DNA from: Jimgerdemannia flammicorona
Lineage: Eukaryota; Mucoromycota; Endogonomycetes; Endogonales; Endogonaceae
Reading direction: 5' to 3'
Assembly: GCA_003990745.1 (NCBI GenBank)
Contig: RBNI01006115.1
Span: 1-11,725 of the forward strand
Length of the DNA stretch: 11,725 bases
Below, one piece after another: positions 1-8,049 of the stretch. Position 1 is the first letter of the stretch, and every line of letters starts with the position of its first letter. The notes below the pieces were generated by a model. That model saw nothing but the letters and a program-made list of their open reading frames with translations, made no database searches and had not been told where the DNA came from. The position numbers and the translations under genes were made by a program.

Positions 1-360
1 CCTACTCCTTCCCACCGAAATTCCACTCTATCCAACACAACCCTCACTCTCCCGCCACTCTGTTCACATATCCTCGTCACCAAACCTCGCTGCCTCCCTC
101 CCAGAGGGCCCCAACCAGCCCACCAGCTAGTCAAAAGATCCCCCAACAGCTCCTCCCACCTTACCACCTTCTTCTGTAGTCCCACCTGCCTCCCCTCCTC
201 AAATACAAAGAGCCAATGACCCGCCAGTCCTACCCATACTGCCAACACCCAATCTATAGTAAGCCAACTATTACCCACCCCCCCTACCAGCCGAGATCTC
301 AAATCACCCCAGCGGCCCCCCACCCCATCCAACCCCCGCCCCACTGGGTTCTCCTTCCAT
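1..360 (-). pseudogene. LINE ORF2 C-terminal fragment (young copy, runs off the window)
   Basis: Read on the minus strand, this stretch encodes about 110 codons without a stop. By eye it is about 70% identical to the ORF2 C-terminus of the plus-strand LINE at about 11337-11670. Shared blocks include 'VLAVWVGL', 'GHWLFVF', 'RWEELLGDLLT' and 'RICEQS'. This is the Trp-rich tail beyond the zinc-knuckle region; its function is not known to me. Reverse transcriptase and most of the zinc-knuckle region are absent upstream, so it is only the end of an ORF2. It holds about 8 CpG dinucleotides, against about one in the following 2.9 kb, so it looks much younger than the sequence it joins. I infer a 5'-truncated LINE inserted in the same orientation into the older copy. 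An internal deletion is the alternative. The true 3' end lies outside the window. Confidence 0.75.
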
Positions 361-1258
361 TCCCTGCCTCCCTCCAGTACTGCTGAGTACATGATTTCAG
401 TCACCACTAGTGATCTCCAACCATCAATCTCTGCTCTTGCCACCTGCTGATCTTTATACTAACTTTCCTCTCCCAGGTCATCTATAATAAGCTATCCTTC
501 AATAAAGAAGAATTCAATTGCCAATACCCAGGCCCATCCTCACATCCTCCAAATATTCTGCTCCCTAATAGCCCCCAGTGATCTGACAATGAGTACCAGA
601 CCACCTCTAGCATATCTCAGACATTTTCTCCTCAGCAATTGGCTACCAACACTCAGTCAATCCTAGATCCTAGCTTTGCCACCCAGTGAGTGTAAATCTG
701 GCTATCCCTCCAGAATGTTCACCCTGAGTCAACCAGAGAGCTCAATCTCTCAATTTCCATCCAATCCTCCAACCCACCACTTCTGCTCTCCATTCCTCTC
801 CCTCTATTGATCTAATCCACCCCACTATCATACACCATGTTGAAATCACCCCCCAGACAATTAATTCCAGCCTCATCCATAACACCAGCCTCTCTCAAGT
901 ATCTGATCCAATCAACTCACTCCCCTCTCTCAGCTGGGCAATAATATGACCCAATCATCAAAGAATTCCACCCAGGTCTCCTCTATACTCTCTACACCAG
1001 CCTACTCTCCCAATGTCCAATATCCTCAATGTCCCCCATCCCCTTCTGAACCAGAATGCCCACCTGCCCAGTATATACAGCCACCCTACCCCATTCTCTC
1101 ATCCAATCCTGTAGGTCCACATCTGCCTCATACTACATATTCTATAGTAAGAAAAGATCTATATTCAGTCTCTTCAACTAGCCAAAAATATTCTTATATC
1201 ACACTGCACTTCTCAACCCATTCACATTTAGAGAAAAGATTCATGTTGTACTATTCAT
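361..1258 (-). pseudogene. LINE ORF2 endonuclease domain, decayed
   Basis: The start is an ATG at 1258-1256. It is chosen because the first residues 'MNSTT' and the following 'IFSLNVNGL' match the plus copy exactly in position. Endonuclease/exonuclease/phosphatase motifs are visible: the N-terminal Asn in 'NVNG', a Tyr-x-Pro motif ('YYCP', lost in the plus copy), 'GGDFN' (about 850), the RID motif followed by a stop where the plus copy has Trp, and 'SDHW' (about 585). The residue pair after the Leu-Gln position is changed and interrupted by TAG. More than ten in-frame stops occur, several at positions of plus-copy Trp codons. The frame stays collinear with the plus copy almost to the junction near 365. 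It cannot encode a working enzyme. Confidence 0.8.
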
Positions 1259-1289
1259 AATGGATAATGTTTGATGTTAAGAGCCCAGT

Positions 1290-3206
1290 CTAGAATTCTA
1301 TACTTATCCCATCACCAGTCAGATCCAAGTACTGCTCAGCCTCCAACTCATTGCTCTCTACAGCCTGAGCATTCAGTACCTCCAAGATCTCCTGACACTC
1401 TGCCCTATCTACCACCTCTATTGCCACCCAATAATCCTCATAAACTACTTGCCACTTCTCCAACCCCTTCCTTGAACTCTATAAGTATACCACTCAGTTA
1501 TTTGCTACCACTCACAGCTCCTCTTCTCTCCTATCATCTATCTGATACTCTACTGACTCCAAGAGCACTACCAGAATCTTGTTGCAAATCTTTTATAGCA
1601 CCTTCTCACCCTGGAGAATGTCTTCCCATTATCTATCACCTATAATCCAGAAGTCCTCTCTCCTGAGCTCCTCAGCTGCCATCCCCTCCAGTGTTCTCCA
1701 CAGTTATTTCTCCTCCTCTACTATACTACCACACTCTGGACTACTCCTTCAGCCCTCTCCACTGAGTCCACCAAGGTACTCCTCCTCACTGACTCATCCC
1801 ACTCCTCCTCCAATACATCCTGTAGCTTCTCCTCACCACCCACTCTATCCAGAACCTCATGCTGAGGAAGTACTCCTTCCTCCATAATAGCATCCTCCAC
1901 CCCACTTCCCCTTCCCTCCCCCCTCGATCTACCTTGGGCCCCACCCTGAGCCACCTGATGTTCTCCTGCCCAGACACTCTCCCCTGAGCCAGCACCACCA
2001 TCTCCTACATAGTTGCCCACCACACTCTCTCCCAACTTCTCCAACAGCTCCTTCTGAGTTCACCTCCTCTGCATCTTCTCCCAGGCCACCCAGTCCATCC
2101 TAGTTCTTTTTCTATCAATAATCTCCACCACTATCTTGATCTCATACTCCTTCTAGACCAATCTCCTCCTCTCCACTGCTCCTGCCAAGTCCTCTAGCAC
2201 CTCCAATAAGTCCTTCTCTTCCTCTTGTGTCTCTTTCATCTATGAGACCTTACATTCAACTGGTCTCCACTTAAGAGTTACTGGCCAGTCCCTCACTTTC
2301 CCTATATTCTCTTTTCCAGCCAGCCTCACCCTAATATCAACATCACTAGTTCTGAGGTCTGTCCTCTCCCAGACTCTAAACCTGATATCTATAATCTCTC
2401 TGTATTTCTTGACCACATCTATGATCAACTCCCTGGCCCTCTCATTTGACACTATGAGAAGATCCAATACTGTCAACTGCAATATATGTGGGTCCCAGTG
2501 CATGCATCTGGCTATAGAAACCACTACTCCCTTCACCACCACCTCCTTCTCCACTACCTCAAGTATTGCTACCTCTCCCTCAAAGCCAACCTCAATCCTC
2601 TCCCTTCCCTTTAAGAACTTTACCAAAGCTGCCCCCTTTACCTTCTGCATCACCAGCTCTAGGATCATCCTTACAGTCATCACCAAGCCCCAGAAATACA
2701 AAGTGATAGTGAATTTAGACCTCAACTTTTTGAGTAATAGTGCCAACACTATGCCTATCACCCTATCTACCAGGTCTCCAGACCTTGTGCTCTCCCTCTG
2801 CTCTGATTCATCAACCACTATTACATCTGGATTTTTTTTCCAGATCTCTAGTCACACTACTATCAGCAGCTACACCCCCTGCTCCTACTCCCTGCACTCT
2901 ACTATCTGATCCTCTCAAGGGGTCTCTCTCCTGTCTCTTAGTCAAAGCTGTCACTGCCCTCCTTAGTCCCAACCAACTATCCAGACCCAATGACATCTTT
3001 CCTGCCCTGATCTTATCAGCAAAGGTCATCCTCCCTCCTCCTTGTTATCTCATTCCACTCCTCCCTCTGCCACTAACCCCACATCTAACCAAAGGGACCT
3101 CTAGCATCCCCAAACTATTGCCTCATCTCCTCCCAACATACTGCTAGTCAAAGGCACTGCTGTCTCTCTGGCCAACTCACTTACCAGAAAGCTCATTGCT
3201 GTCTAT
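1290..3206 (-). pseudogene. LINE ORF1 (RNA-binding protein), decayed
   Basis: It is homologous along its length to the plus-strand ORF1. The expected start codon is ATA at 3206-3204, where the plus copy has ATG, so the start itself appears to be lost by a G-to-A change. The frame runs from 3206 to an eight-adenine tract (coding sense, 2832-2839). It then shifts into the frame of the best-preserved block (2818 to 1721), which contains 'FWGLV', 'VKFLKG', 'RLAGKE' and 'EEEWDES'. A further shift occurs near 1730, and the match resumes to a TAG at 1292-1290. The continuous block across 2240-1721 shows that the family ORF1 is one long protein, not two. Early stops include one replacing the Trp of 'AFDW'. 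ORF1 proteins of this LINE type bind the element RNA. That role is inferred from position, with an RRM-like central block. Confidence 0.75.
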
Positions 3207-3270
3207 GTACTTAGTCACTTTATACTAAAAACATTGTAGAAAGTGTTGTCTGAGTCTTATATCATCTGAA
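3207..3270 (-). other. LINE 5' leader (minus copy)
   Basis: The 64 bases before the ORF1 start align without gaps, apart from scattered substitutions, to 5931-5995 upstream of the plus-strand ORF1. Shared words include 'AAGACTCA', 'ACTTTC' and 'ACAATGTTTTT'. Similarity stops where the LTR begins at 3271. I take this as the 5' untranslated start of the LINE, where an internal promoter would be expected. No promoter motif was recognised. Confidence 0.65.
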
Positions 3271-3477
3271 TGTTACTGGTAAAAGGTCTGTAAAGAATGA
3301 CTCATAACTTAGCTGCCTTATAGCACACAAATCTGTATAAATAACTCAGTATTTTAGAGTAAATAAACTTCAGTTAGTTCAATTCCAAAAAACAAGTCTT
3401 CTTTATATACTTTTTTCTCCTTCACATGAATTTTAGAATCTGCTATACTTATATAGTTATATATCTACTATATTACA
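3271..3477 (+). repeat. LTR-like segment A of a Ty3/Gypsy-type element
   Basis: It starts TGTT and ends TACA, and aligns to segment B at 4588-4874. From the TGTT to a shared 'CTCATAA' both copies measure exactly 37 bases. Also shared are 'CTTATAGC', a TATA-box-like TATAAATAA (3336-3344), 'TTAGAGTAAATAAAC' with an AATAAA (3362-3367), and the terminal 'CTACTATATTACA' block (CACTATATTACA in B). Segment A is about 80 bases shorter than B, with the difference in the part after AATAAA. The LTR identity is inferred from the paired copies, the promoter/poly(A)-like signals and the primer-site-like sequence after each. Confidence 0.65.
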
Positions 3478-3540
3478 ACTTAGTACTCATTAGCTGGTGA
3501 TTCAAGATGAATTCTCACTTTTAAGCTAAAAAACAAACAG
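3478..3540 (+). other. Primer-binding/leader remnant after LTR A
   Basis: It closely matches the leader after LTR B (4875-4940): both contain 'CATTAGCT', 'GTGATTCAAGA', 'CTCACTTTTAAGCT'. In A the primer-binding core reads TTAGTACTC where B has TTGGTGCCC, differing by G-to-A and C-to-T type changes. No gag follows; the sequence passes into the 49-bp repeat array. So this is a decayed or rearranged 5' leader rather than an active primer site. Confidence 0.55.
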
Positions 3541-4330
3541 ACTGCTGTCATCTGTCACTTTTGAAGATACAACTCATACTAATGTCCACACTCGATAAGT
3601 CTGGAAGCCATCCTATGATATATGATTTATAAGCCTGGAAGTTATACCATAAAATATGATTTACTATCACTCAATCTTTGAAGATACTATTGTATGACTT
3701 TTGATGATATATGAATACTGTCTGATATATGAATAAACTGCTGTCACCCACTGCTTTTGAAGATATGGCTCATCCTGTGACATATAATTTGCTGCTATCT
3801 GACTTTTGAAGATATGACCTGCCCCAATGCCCATACTTGATGAGCCCAGAAGCCATCTCACAACATATGAATGTCACCTGTCATGCATTGTATTCATCTC
3901 TATATCATCTGCTGTTAATTGGTTGTTCTGGTTGTCAGTTTCATTTCTGTGAACTGTTGGTATTGAACAATAGATACTCTGTAAAGGACTATATCATTGA
4001 GTGAATAGCTGAGTTACTCCTTAGTTTGAGGGACAATGTTATAAGAATTAATTGCTAAAAAACACTGAATAAATACCATGCTAAATAAGACTGTTATATA
4101 GACTGAAGCCATCCTATGACATATGATTTGCCAACCTAACTTTTGAAGATATTATCTATTCTATAATATACAATTTGCCACCACTCAACTTTTGAAGATA
4201 TGTATAACCTATTACCTACACTCAGTGAGCCCAGAAGTCATCTCATGATATAGAACACTACCTATTATATAAACTGCTACTCTACTAAAGATGCCATATA
4301 TAAACTATCATCTGACTTTTGATGATATCC
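3541..4330 (+). repeat. Degenerate tandem repeat array, unit about 49 bp
   Basis: A core 'CTTTTGAAGATAT' recurs at about 3558, 3676, 3753, 3802, 4139 and 4188, with variants carrying GATGATAT at 3697 and 4315. The pairs 3753/3802 and 4139/4188 are both 49 bases apart. The other half of the unit reads roughly 'CATCCTATGACATATGATTT'. A longer linked block with 'GAAGCCATC' or a near variant, after a 'GATGAGCCCA'-like stretch, occurs near 3590, 3835 and 4220. The first two are 245 bases apart, or five units. About 190 bases (3890-4080) in the middle show little of the repeat. No open frame of note lies here. Function is unknown; it may be a minisatellite inside a non-coding retroelement interior. 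Confidence 0.7.
4025..4045 (+). other. Possible polypurine tract and LTR start
   Basis: 'GAGGGACAA' followed directly by 'TGTTATAAG' resembles the polypurine-tract/LTR junction of Gypsy elements. An AATAAA follows within about 40 bases. There is no clear alignment to LTR A or B beyond the TGTT, so this is only a candidate third LTR edge. Confidence 0.25.
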
Positions 4331-4587
4331 TGAATTAATTATTTGAAGACTTTTGGGACCTTGAAAAACATTCTGACAATTGCTTGAATATATCATAAAT
4401 ATATATGTCTATTGTAATGGTTGATCCAAATTAGGAATATGAATCAGAGAAATTAGACATTTGATTGCAGTATCTGAACCCAATTCTTGATATAGTATAG
4501 CCTTATAAATAGTAGTTATTGTTATTTTGCAATTGTTAAAGTTTTTATGAATATTGAACTCTTCACAGATATTGAAGATTTCACAGA
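4331..4587 (+). other. Non-coding AT-rich stretch before LTR B
   Basis: Very AT-rich, with no open frame, no recognised motif and no clear similarity to the LTRs. A short local duplication around 'CACAGAT.TTGAAGAT' lies at 4564-4595. I see nothing that can be named here. Confidence 0.4.
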
Positions 4588-4874
4588 TGTTGAAAGATTC
4601 AATACTTACAAAAGTAACTCATAATATAGTCATAGCATAGCCACCTTATAGCTAGTAAAACTTATATAAATAATCCAATATCTTAGAGTAAATAAACCTT
4701 AGATCAAAATAGTTCAAAGTAAAGAGAAAGTAAAGAAACTAGTAAGCCTGCAGACAGATATACTTCAAACTCACCCATTCCTATATTTGAGGACTCTGCA
4801 GAGTCAAAGAAGATTAAGTTTTCAAGATACAGAAATCTGACATACTTCCAAGATTAAGCATCCACTATATTACA
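4588..4874 (+). repeat. LTR-like segment B (5' LTR of the gag-bearing element)
   Basis: It begins TGTT and ends TACA, and is homologous to segment A. It carries a TATA-like TATATAAATAA (4663-4673) and AATAAA (4691-4696), giving a plausible U3/R order. It is followed at once by a primer-site-like sequence and, 112 bases later, by the gag start, so it fits a 5' LTR. The few CpG sites expected of an LTR promoter are gone, in line with methylation-driven decay. The exact left edge rests on the matching 37-base spacing in A and B. Confidence 0.65.
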
Positions 4875-4876
4875 AC

Positions 4877-4891
4877 TTGGTGCCCATTAGC
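4877..4891 (+). promoter_or_regulatory. Putative primer-binding site
   Basis: 'TTGGTGCCCATTAGC' lies two bases after the TACA end of LTR B. It contains the TGG expected to pair with a tRNA 3' CCA. The remainder would need an acceptor end of the form GGGCACCA. I did not match it to a specific tRNA. Confidence 0.45.
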
Positions 4892-4988
4892 TAGTGATTC
4901 AAGACAAATCCCTCACTTTTAAGCTGAATAATGAACAACCACTACCACCCAAACAACCATACAAATCAAACCAAGATACTCAGACAAG

Positions 4989-5930
4989 ATGGATATGAGA
5001 CCATCAGTATTTTATAGTTATACTTCAGATGAATCAATCGTCACCTTCATTGATGATTTTGAGCAATATACTGCTGTAAGGGGTCTGATAGCAAGGCAGC
5101 AAGTAATTCTCATGCCCTTCAGTCTCTGAAGACCAGCAAGAGCAGTATTCATAGCTATAACCTATGTAGAAAATGATAATAATGCTATACTAGTAGTACA
5201 GAAGACCTGGCTCTAGGCCATATATTATATAGATAAGATTAAGTAGATACTAAAGGATCAGCTCAATACAAAATGCCAGAGAATGAGTGAGGATCCAAAT
5301 ACATTCTACATCAGAATCTGATATCAGATAATTCTTACAGATTATGCTACCACTATCAGGGATCAAGTAGCTGAAGCAACCTTCATGAAAGAAATCTACC
5401 CAGAGATAGCCCTGGCCATCTGCTCATCACCAATAGTCCTGGACCTAATACAGAAGGTCACCTATGCCCAGCAATACTGGATAGCCAGATACCCATAAGA
5501 CTATATAATAGAAAGAGTCACTGGAGTCAGAATTGAAGCCTCTAAGGCAACCAGTATGATTCCTACTATAGTAATCAACTAAAACACACCTCAACCAAGA
5601 GTCACTGAATAATAGAGGAATAGTGACCTTATGGAGGAACTTACCAAGCAGTTCACTGAAATGACTATCTATCTAGGAGATATGATAAAGGAAATTAGAG
5701 AAAGAGACTGCCATTCAATTTAGAAGTTTGTTGCTATCTCAGATAAAAAGAGAGGTATCTGCTACACTTGCAGAGAAGAGAACCACTACTCATAAAAATA
5801 TATGAGTGAAACTAAGTACAAGGCACAGCCAAGTAATGCTACTCAAAATAAGAAATAGGTCAATATCATTACTTTTGAAGAGATTGGTGAATTAGATGAA
5901 GAGGAGTGGGAGGCCTATTCTATATACAAC
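4989..5930 (+). pseudogene. Ty3/Gypsy-type gag, inactivated by stop codons
   Basis: One frame starts at ATG 4989 and runs without any frameshift to at least 5930. It carries 11 in-frame stops, mostly TAG or TAA at positions that would be Gln (CAG/CAA), plus two TGA. The order of parts fits a retrotransposon capsid-nucleocapsid protein: an N-terminal capsid-like region ('FIDDFEQYTAV'), a helical middle ('IYPEIALAI', 'LDLIQKVTYAQQYW'), and a zinc-knuckle-like CYTC...H motif starting at 5760. The knuckle's last Cys reads Tyr, and a stop lies inside it. Downstream is an acidic stretch ('EEIGELDEEEW'), as often seen before protease. Protease, reverse transcriptase and integrase are absent, because the plus-strand LINE begins here. 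The same frame happens to stay open to a TGA at 5997-5999. The remaining part of the element, if it survives, should lie beyond the LINE 3' end. Confidence 0.75.
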
Positions 5931-5995
5931 ATTCAGGTGACACAAGACTCAAGCGATACTTTCGACAATGTTTTTGGTGAAAGACAACTAGCAAC
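5931..5995 (+). other. LINE 5' leader (plus copy)
   Basis: It is shared with the minus-strand LINE (3207-3270) at constant length. It keeps two CpG sites, unlike the gag sequence before it, which supports its being part of the LINE. The gag reading frame nevertheless runs through it, so a gag origin is possible. Confidence 0.6.
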
Positions 5996-8013
5996 ATGGT
6001 GAGCAATGACTATACAGGTGTGCATACTAGATTGGGTGGATCTAGGGCCTTTGACTGGCAGCAGGTGGGGAGGGGTTATGGCCTAGGGATGGGGGCCTTC
6101 GGGGGACCAAAGAATGGAGAAGGCTCTGGAGGAGGACTGGTGTCTGGTGGTAATGGGAGAAGATCTGGTCTCCCAAGCTTCGCAGACAAGGTTAAGGGGA
6201 GTGGGTGGCCAGTTGGTAATAGGGCTGGTGATGTGGAGGGGAAGGGCATAGCAAGCCTTGGGAGGGGGGGCAGTACTCTGGCTGGGAGTGCAGGTGTAGG
6301 GGCTGGTGGTGCTGTAGCTGGGGGTGTGACTGTTGATGAGAGTGTGATGGGGAATCAGGAAAAAAAAAGAGATATGACAGCTGATGGCCAGGTGGGGCAG
6401 GGGTTTCCAATGTGGAAGAGGGACCTAGCAGATGGTATAATGGGGCTGGCGGTGACCCTGTTACTCAAGAAATCGATCTCAGAGTTTGTAGTGACCTTGT
6501 GCTTCTGGGGCTTGGTGTTGATGGTGAAGATGGTTCTGGAACTTGTTTTGAAGCAGGTGGCTGGGGTGGCTTCGGTGAAGTTCTTAAAGGGTCTGGAGGG
6601 GGTTGAGGTAGGCTTTAAGGAGGCCAGGCCACTGGATGAGACATTGAAGACTAGAGTTATGGTTGGGGAGGTAGTGGTCCCCATGGTGAGGTGCTTGTGA
6701 TGGGACCCCAGGGTGGTGCAGCTTCTGGTGAAGGGGGTGCCTACAGTGACTAGGGAGGAGACTAGGAAGAGGGTGGAGGAGGTGATGATTGAGTATGGCG
6801 ACATGGTGGACATCAGCTTTCAGGTGTGGGAGGGGACAATGATCAGGATGGGCAACATGGATGTCAGGATTCGGCTGGCAGGAAAGGAGACCATGGAGAA
6901 GGCAAGTGACTGGCCTTCTGTGCTGATGTGGGGGGCATTTATCTGTAAGGTATTGAGGGTGAAGAGGAGTGAGGAGGAGGAGGAAGATTTGTTGGAGACA
7001 TTGGAGGAGATGAGTGGAGCTGTGGAGAGGAGAGCAAGGGCCTGGAAGATGTATGAGGAGTCGATGCATCTGGAGGTGGTGGAGGGGAAGCATATCCATA
7101 TGGATAAGGGGCAGTGGGAGTGGGTGCAGGGGTACAGGAGGCAGAGGGAGCTACTGGTGAGTATGACAGGTGAGGTGAAGAAGAAAGTAGTTGGGGCTGA
7201 GGTGTCTGGGGGTGTTGAAGACAGTGTCTGAGCTAGTAAAGGGGTAGGGGAGGTGGGGAAGGAGATGGGAAGGTGCTGAGCAAGGACCCTTTTACTGATG
7301 GCACCTTCAAGGTCTAGGAGCCGGAATTGGACTCCACTCCCCCCCCTCTGATCAGGAGGAGCCTGGCAGTGAAGAGAAGGAAGTCGGAGGATGTGCTGAT
7401 GGAGGGGGCCCAACAAGTGCATTTTGAGGTCCCTGATGTGGCGAAAGGAGGCCAGGTGGTGGTGGTGGGCAAGGATGAGCTGGTGGATGTCCCTGAGGAG
7501 GAGTGGGATGAGGCTGTCAGTGTGGGTGCTGACATCACGATGTTGGATGTGGGATGGCTGGGGACTCCAGGAGGGAAGGAGGTGGGGAACTTACTGTAGA
7601 TGAGTAAGGTGATAGATAACCTCGTGGCTGATGCACTGGGAGAAGTGGACCTGCGGGTTATGCCTGAGGAGTACTGGGAGTGGATTCTGCATAGTGAGGG
7701 AGTGGTTGAGGCACTGAAGGGTGAGATTCTTATGATTCTCTTAAAGGAGGAGGGATATGAGGTTGATGAGGTAAGGAAGGCAGAGCTGGTGGTGGCTGTG
7801 GGTGAGCAGGCAATGTACTGCTGGGCTGAGCAGCATGGCTTGCAGCTCTGGAGGGAGGCCTGTCTGGAGTATTGAGAGGAATTTGAGGAGAGGGAAGATA
7901 AGGCAATGGTAGAACTTCTGGGAGAGTTGGAGGCATGGAAAGCTGGGGAGAGGGAACTAGCTGCTGAATGTGAATTGGACTTAGTGTAGAAGGAGCTGAA
8001 TGTGGACTTATAG
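5996..8013 (+). pseudogene. LINE ORF1, RNA-binding protein, with stops and one frameshift
   Basis: The ATG at 5996 lies at the point where both copies keep homology, and the end is the TAG at 8011-8013, which has a counterpart in the minus copy. The total is about 672 codons. The N-terminus is Gly-rich and low complexity (residues about 1-120), with 'FADK' near residue 62. The middle (about 140-320) holds the conserved block with 'VKFLKG', 'LLVKGVP' and 'VRIRLAGKE', which resembles an RRM-like fold. After it come acidic and charged helical segments ('EEEEEDLLETLEEM', 'ERRARAWKMYEE'). No CCHC knuckle is visible, unlike many fungal LINE ORF1 proteins. Stops: TGA 6698 and 7229, TAG 7315 and 7597, TGA 7873, TAG 7987. 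The frame changes between about 7231 and 7290; the minus copy reads straight through the matching place, so this is damage. The RNA-binding role is inferred from position and the RRM-like look. Confidence 0.75.
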
Positions 8014-8049
8014 AGGATGGGATCACTTTGCCTATTAACATTATTCCTT
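8014..8049 (+). promoter_or_regulatory. ORF1-ORF2 spacer
   Basis: 36 bases separate the ORF1 TAG from the ORF2 ATG; the minus copy has 31. The two copies share 'TTAACA' and 'CATTAT' words just before the ATG. A short conserved stop-to-ATG gap is the usual setting for termination-reinitiation translation of ORF2. That mechanism is an inference. Confidence 0.45.

Larger units (their letters stand above)
361..3270 (-). mobile_element. Old, decayed L1-like LINE, 5' half, minus strand
   Basis: This is a second copy of the plus-strand LINE family in inverted orientation, with leader, ORF1 and the ORF2 endonuclease domain in the same order. Homology to the plus copy is recognisable across ORF1 ('FADK', 'GVGAGG', 'VKFLKG', 'RLAGKE', 'EEEWDE') and the endonuclease ('SLNVNGL', 'GGDFNMV', 'YTHWV', 'SDHW'). 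It stops near 361-370, where the sequence jumps to an ORF2 C-terminal segment, so the reverse transcriptase (about 2.4 kb in the plus copy) is missing. CpG is almost absent (I see one, near 1924), and both reading frames contain many stops. The 5' end abuts an LTR start at 3271. Confidence 0.85.

Noticed and set aside
946..1887. Plus-strand Ser/Pro-rich open frames
   Set aside because: They are antisense to the decayed minus-strand LINE, whose frame matches the plus copy. No recognisable domain is seen.
3541..4330. CRISPR array
   Set aside because: Repeats are degenerate and contiguous with no unique spacers of constant length, and the context is a eukaryotic retroelement.
7231..7330. Programmed frameshift or intron between two parts of ORF1
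   Set aside because: The minus copy reads through the same place in one frame, and no convincing splice sites were seen. A simple indel in the plus copy is more likely.
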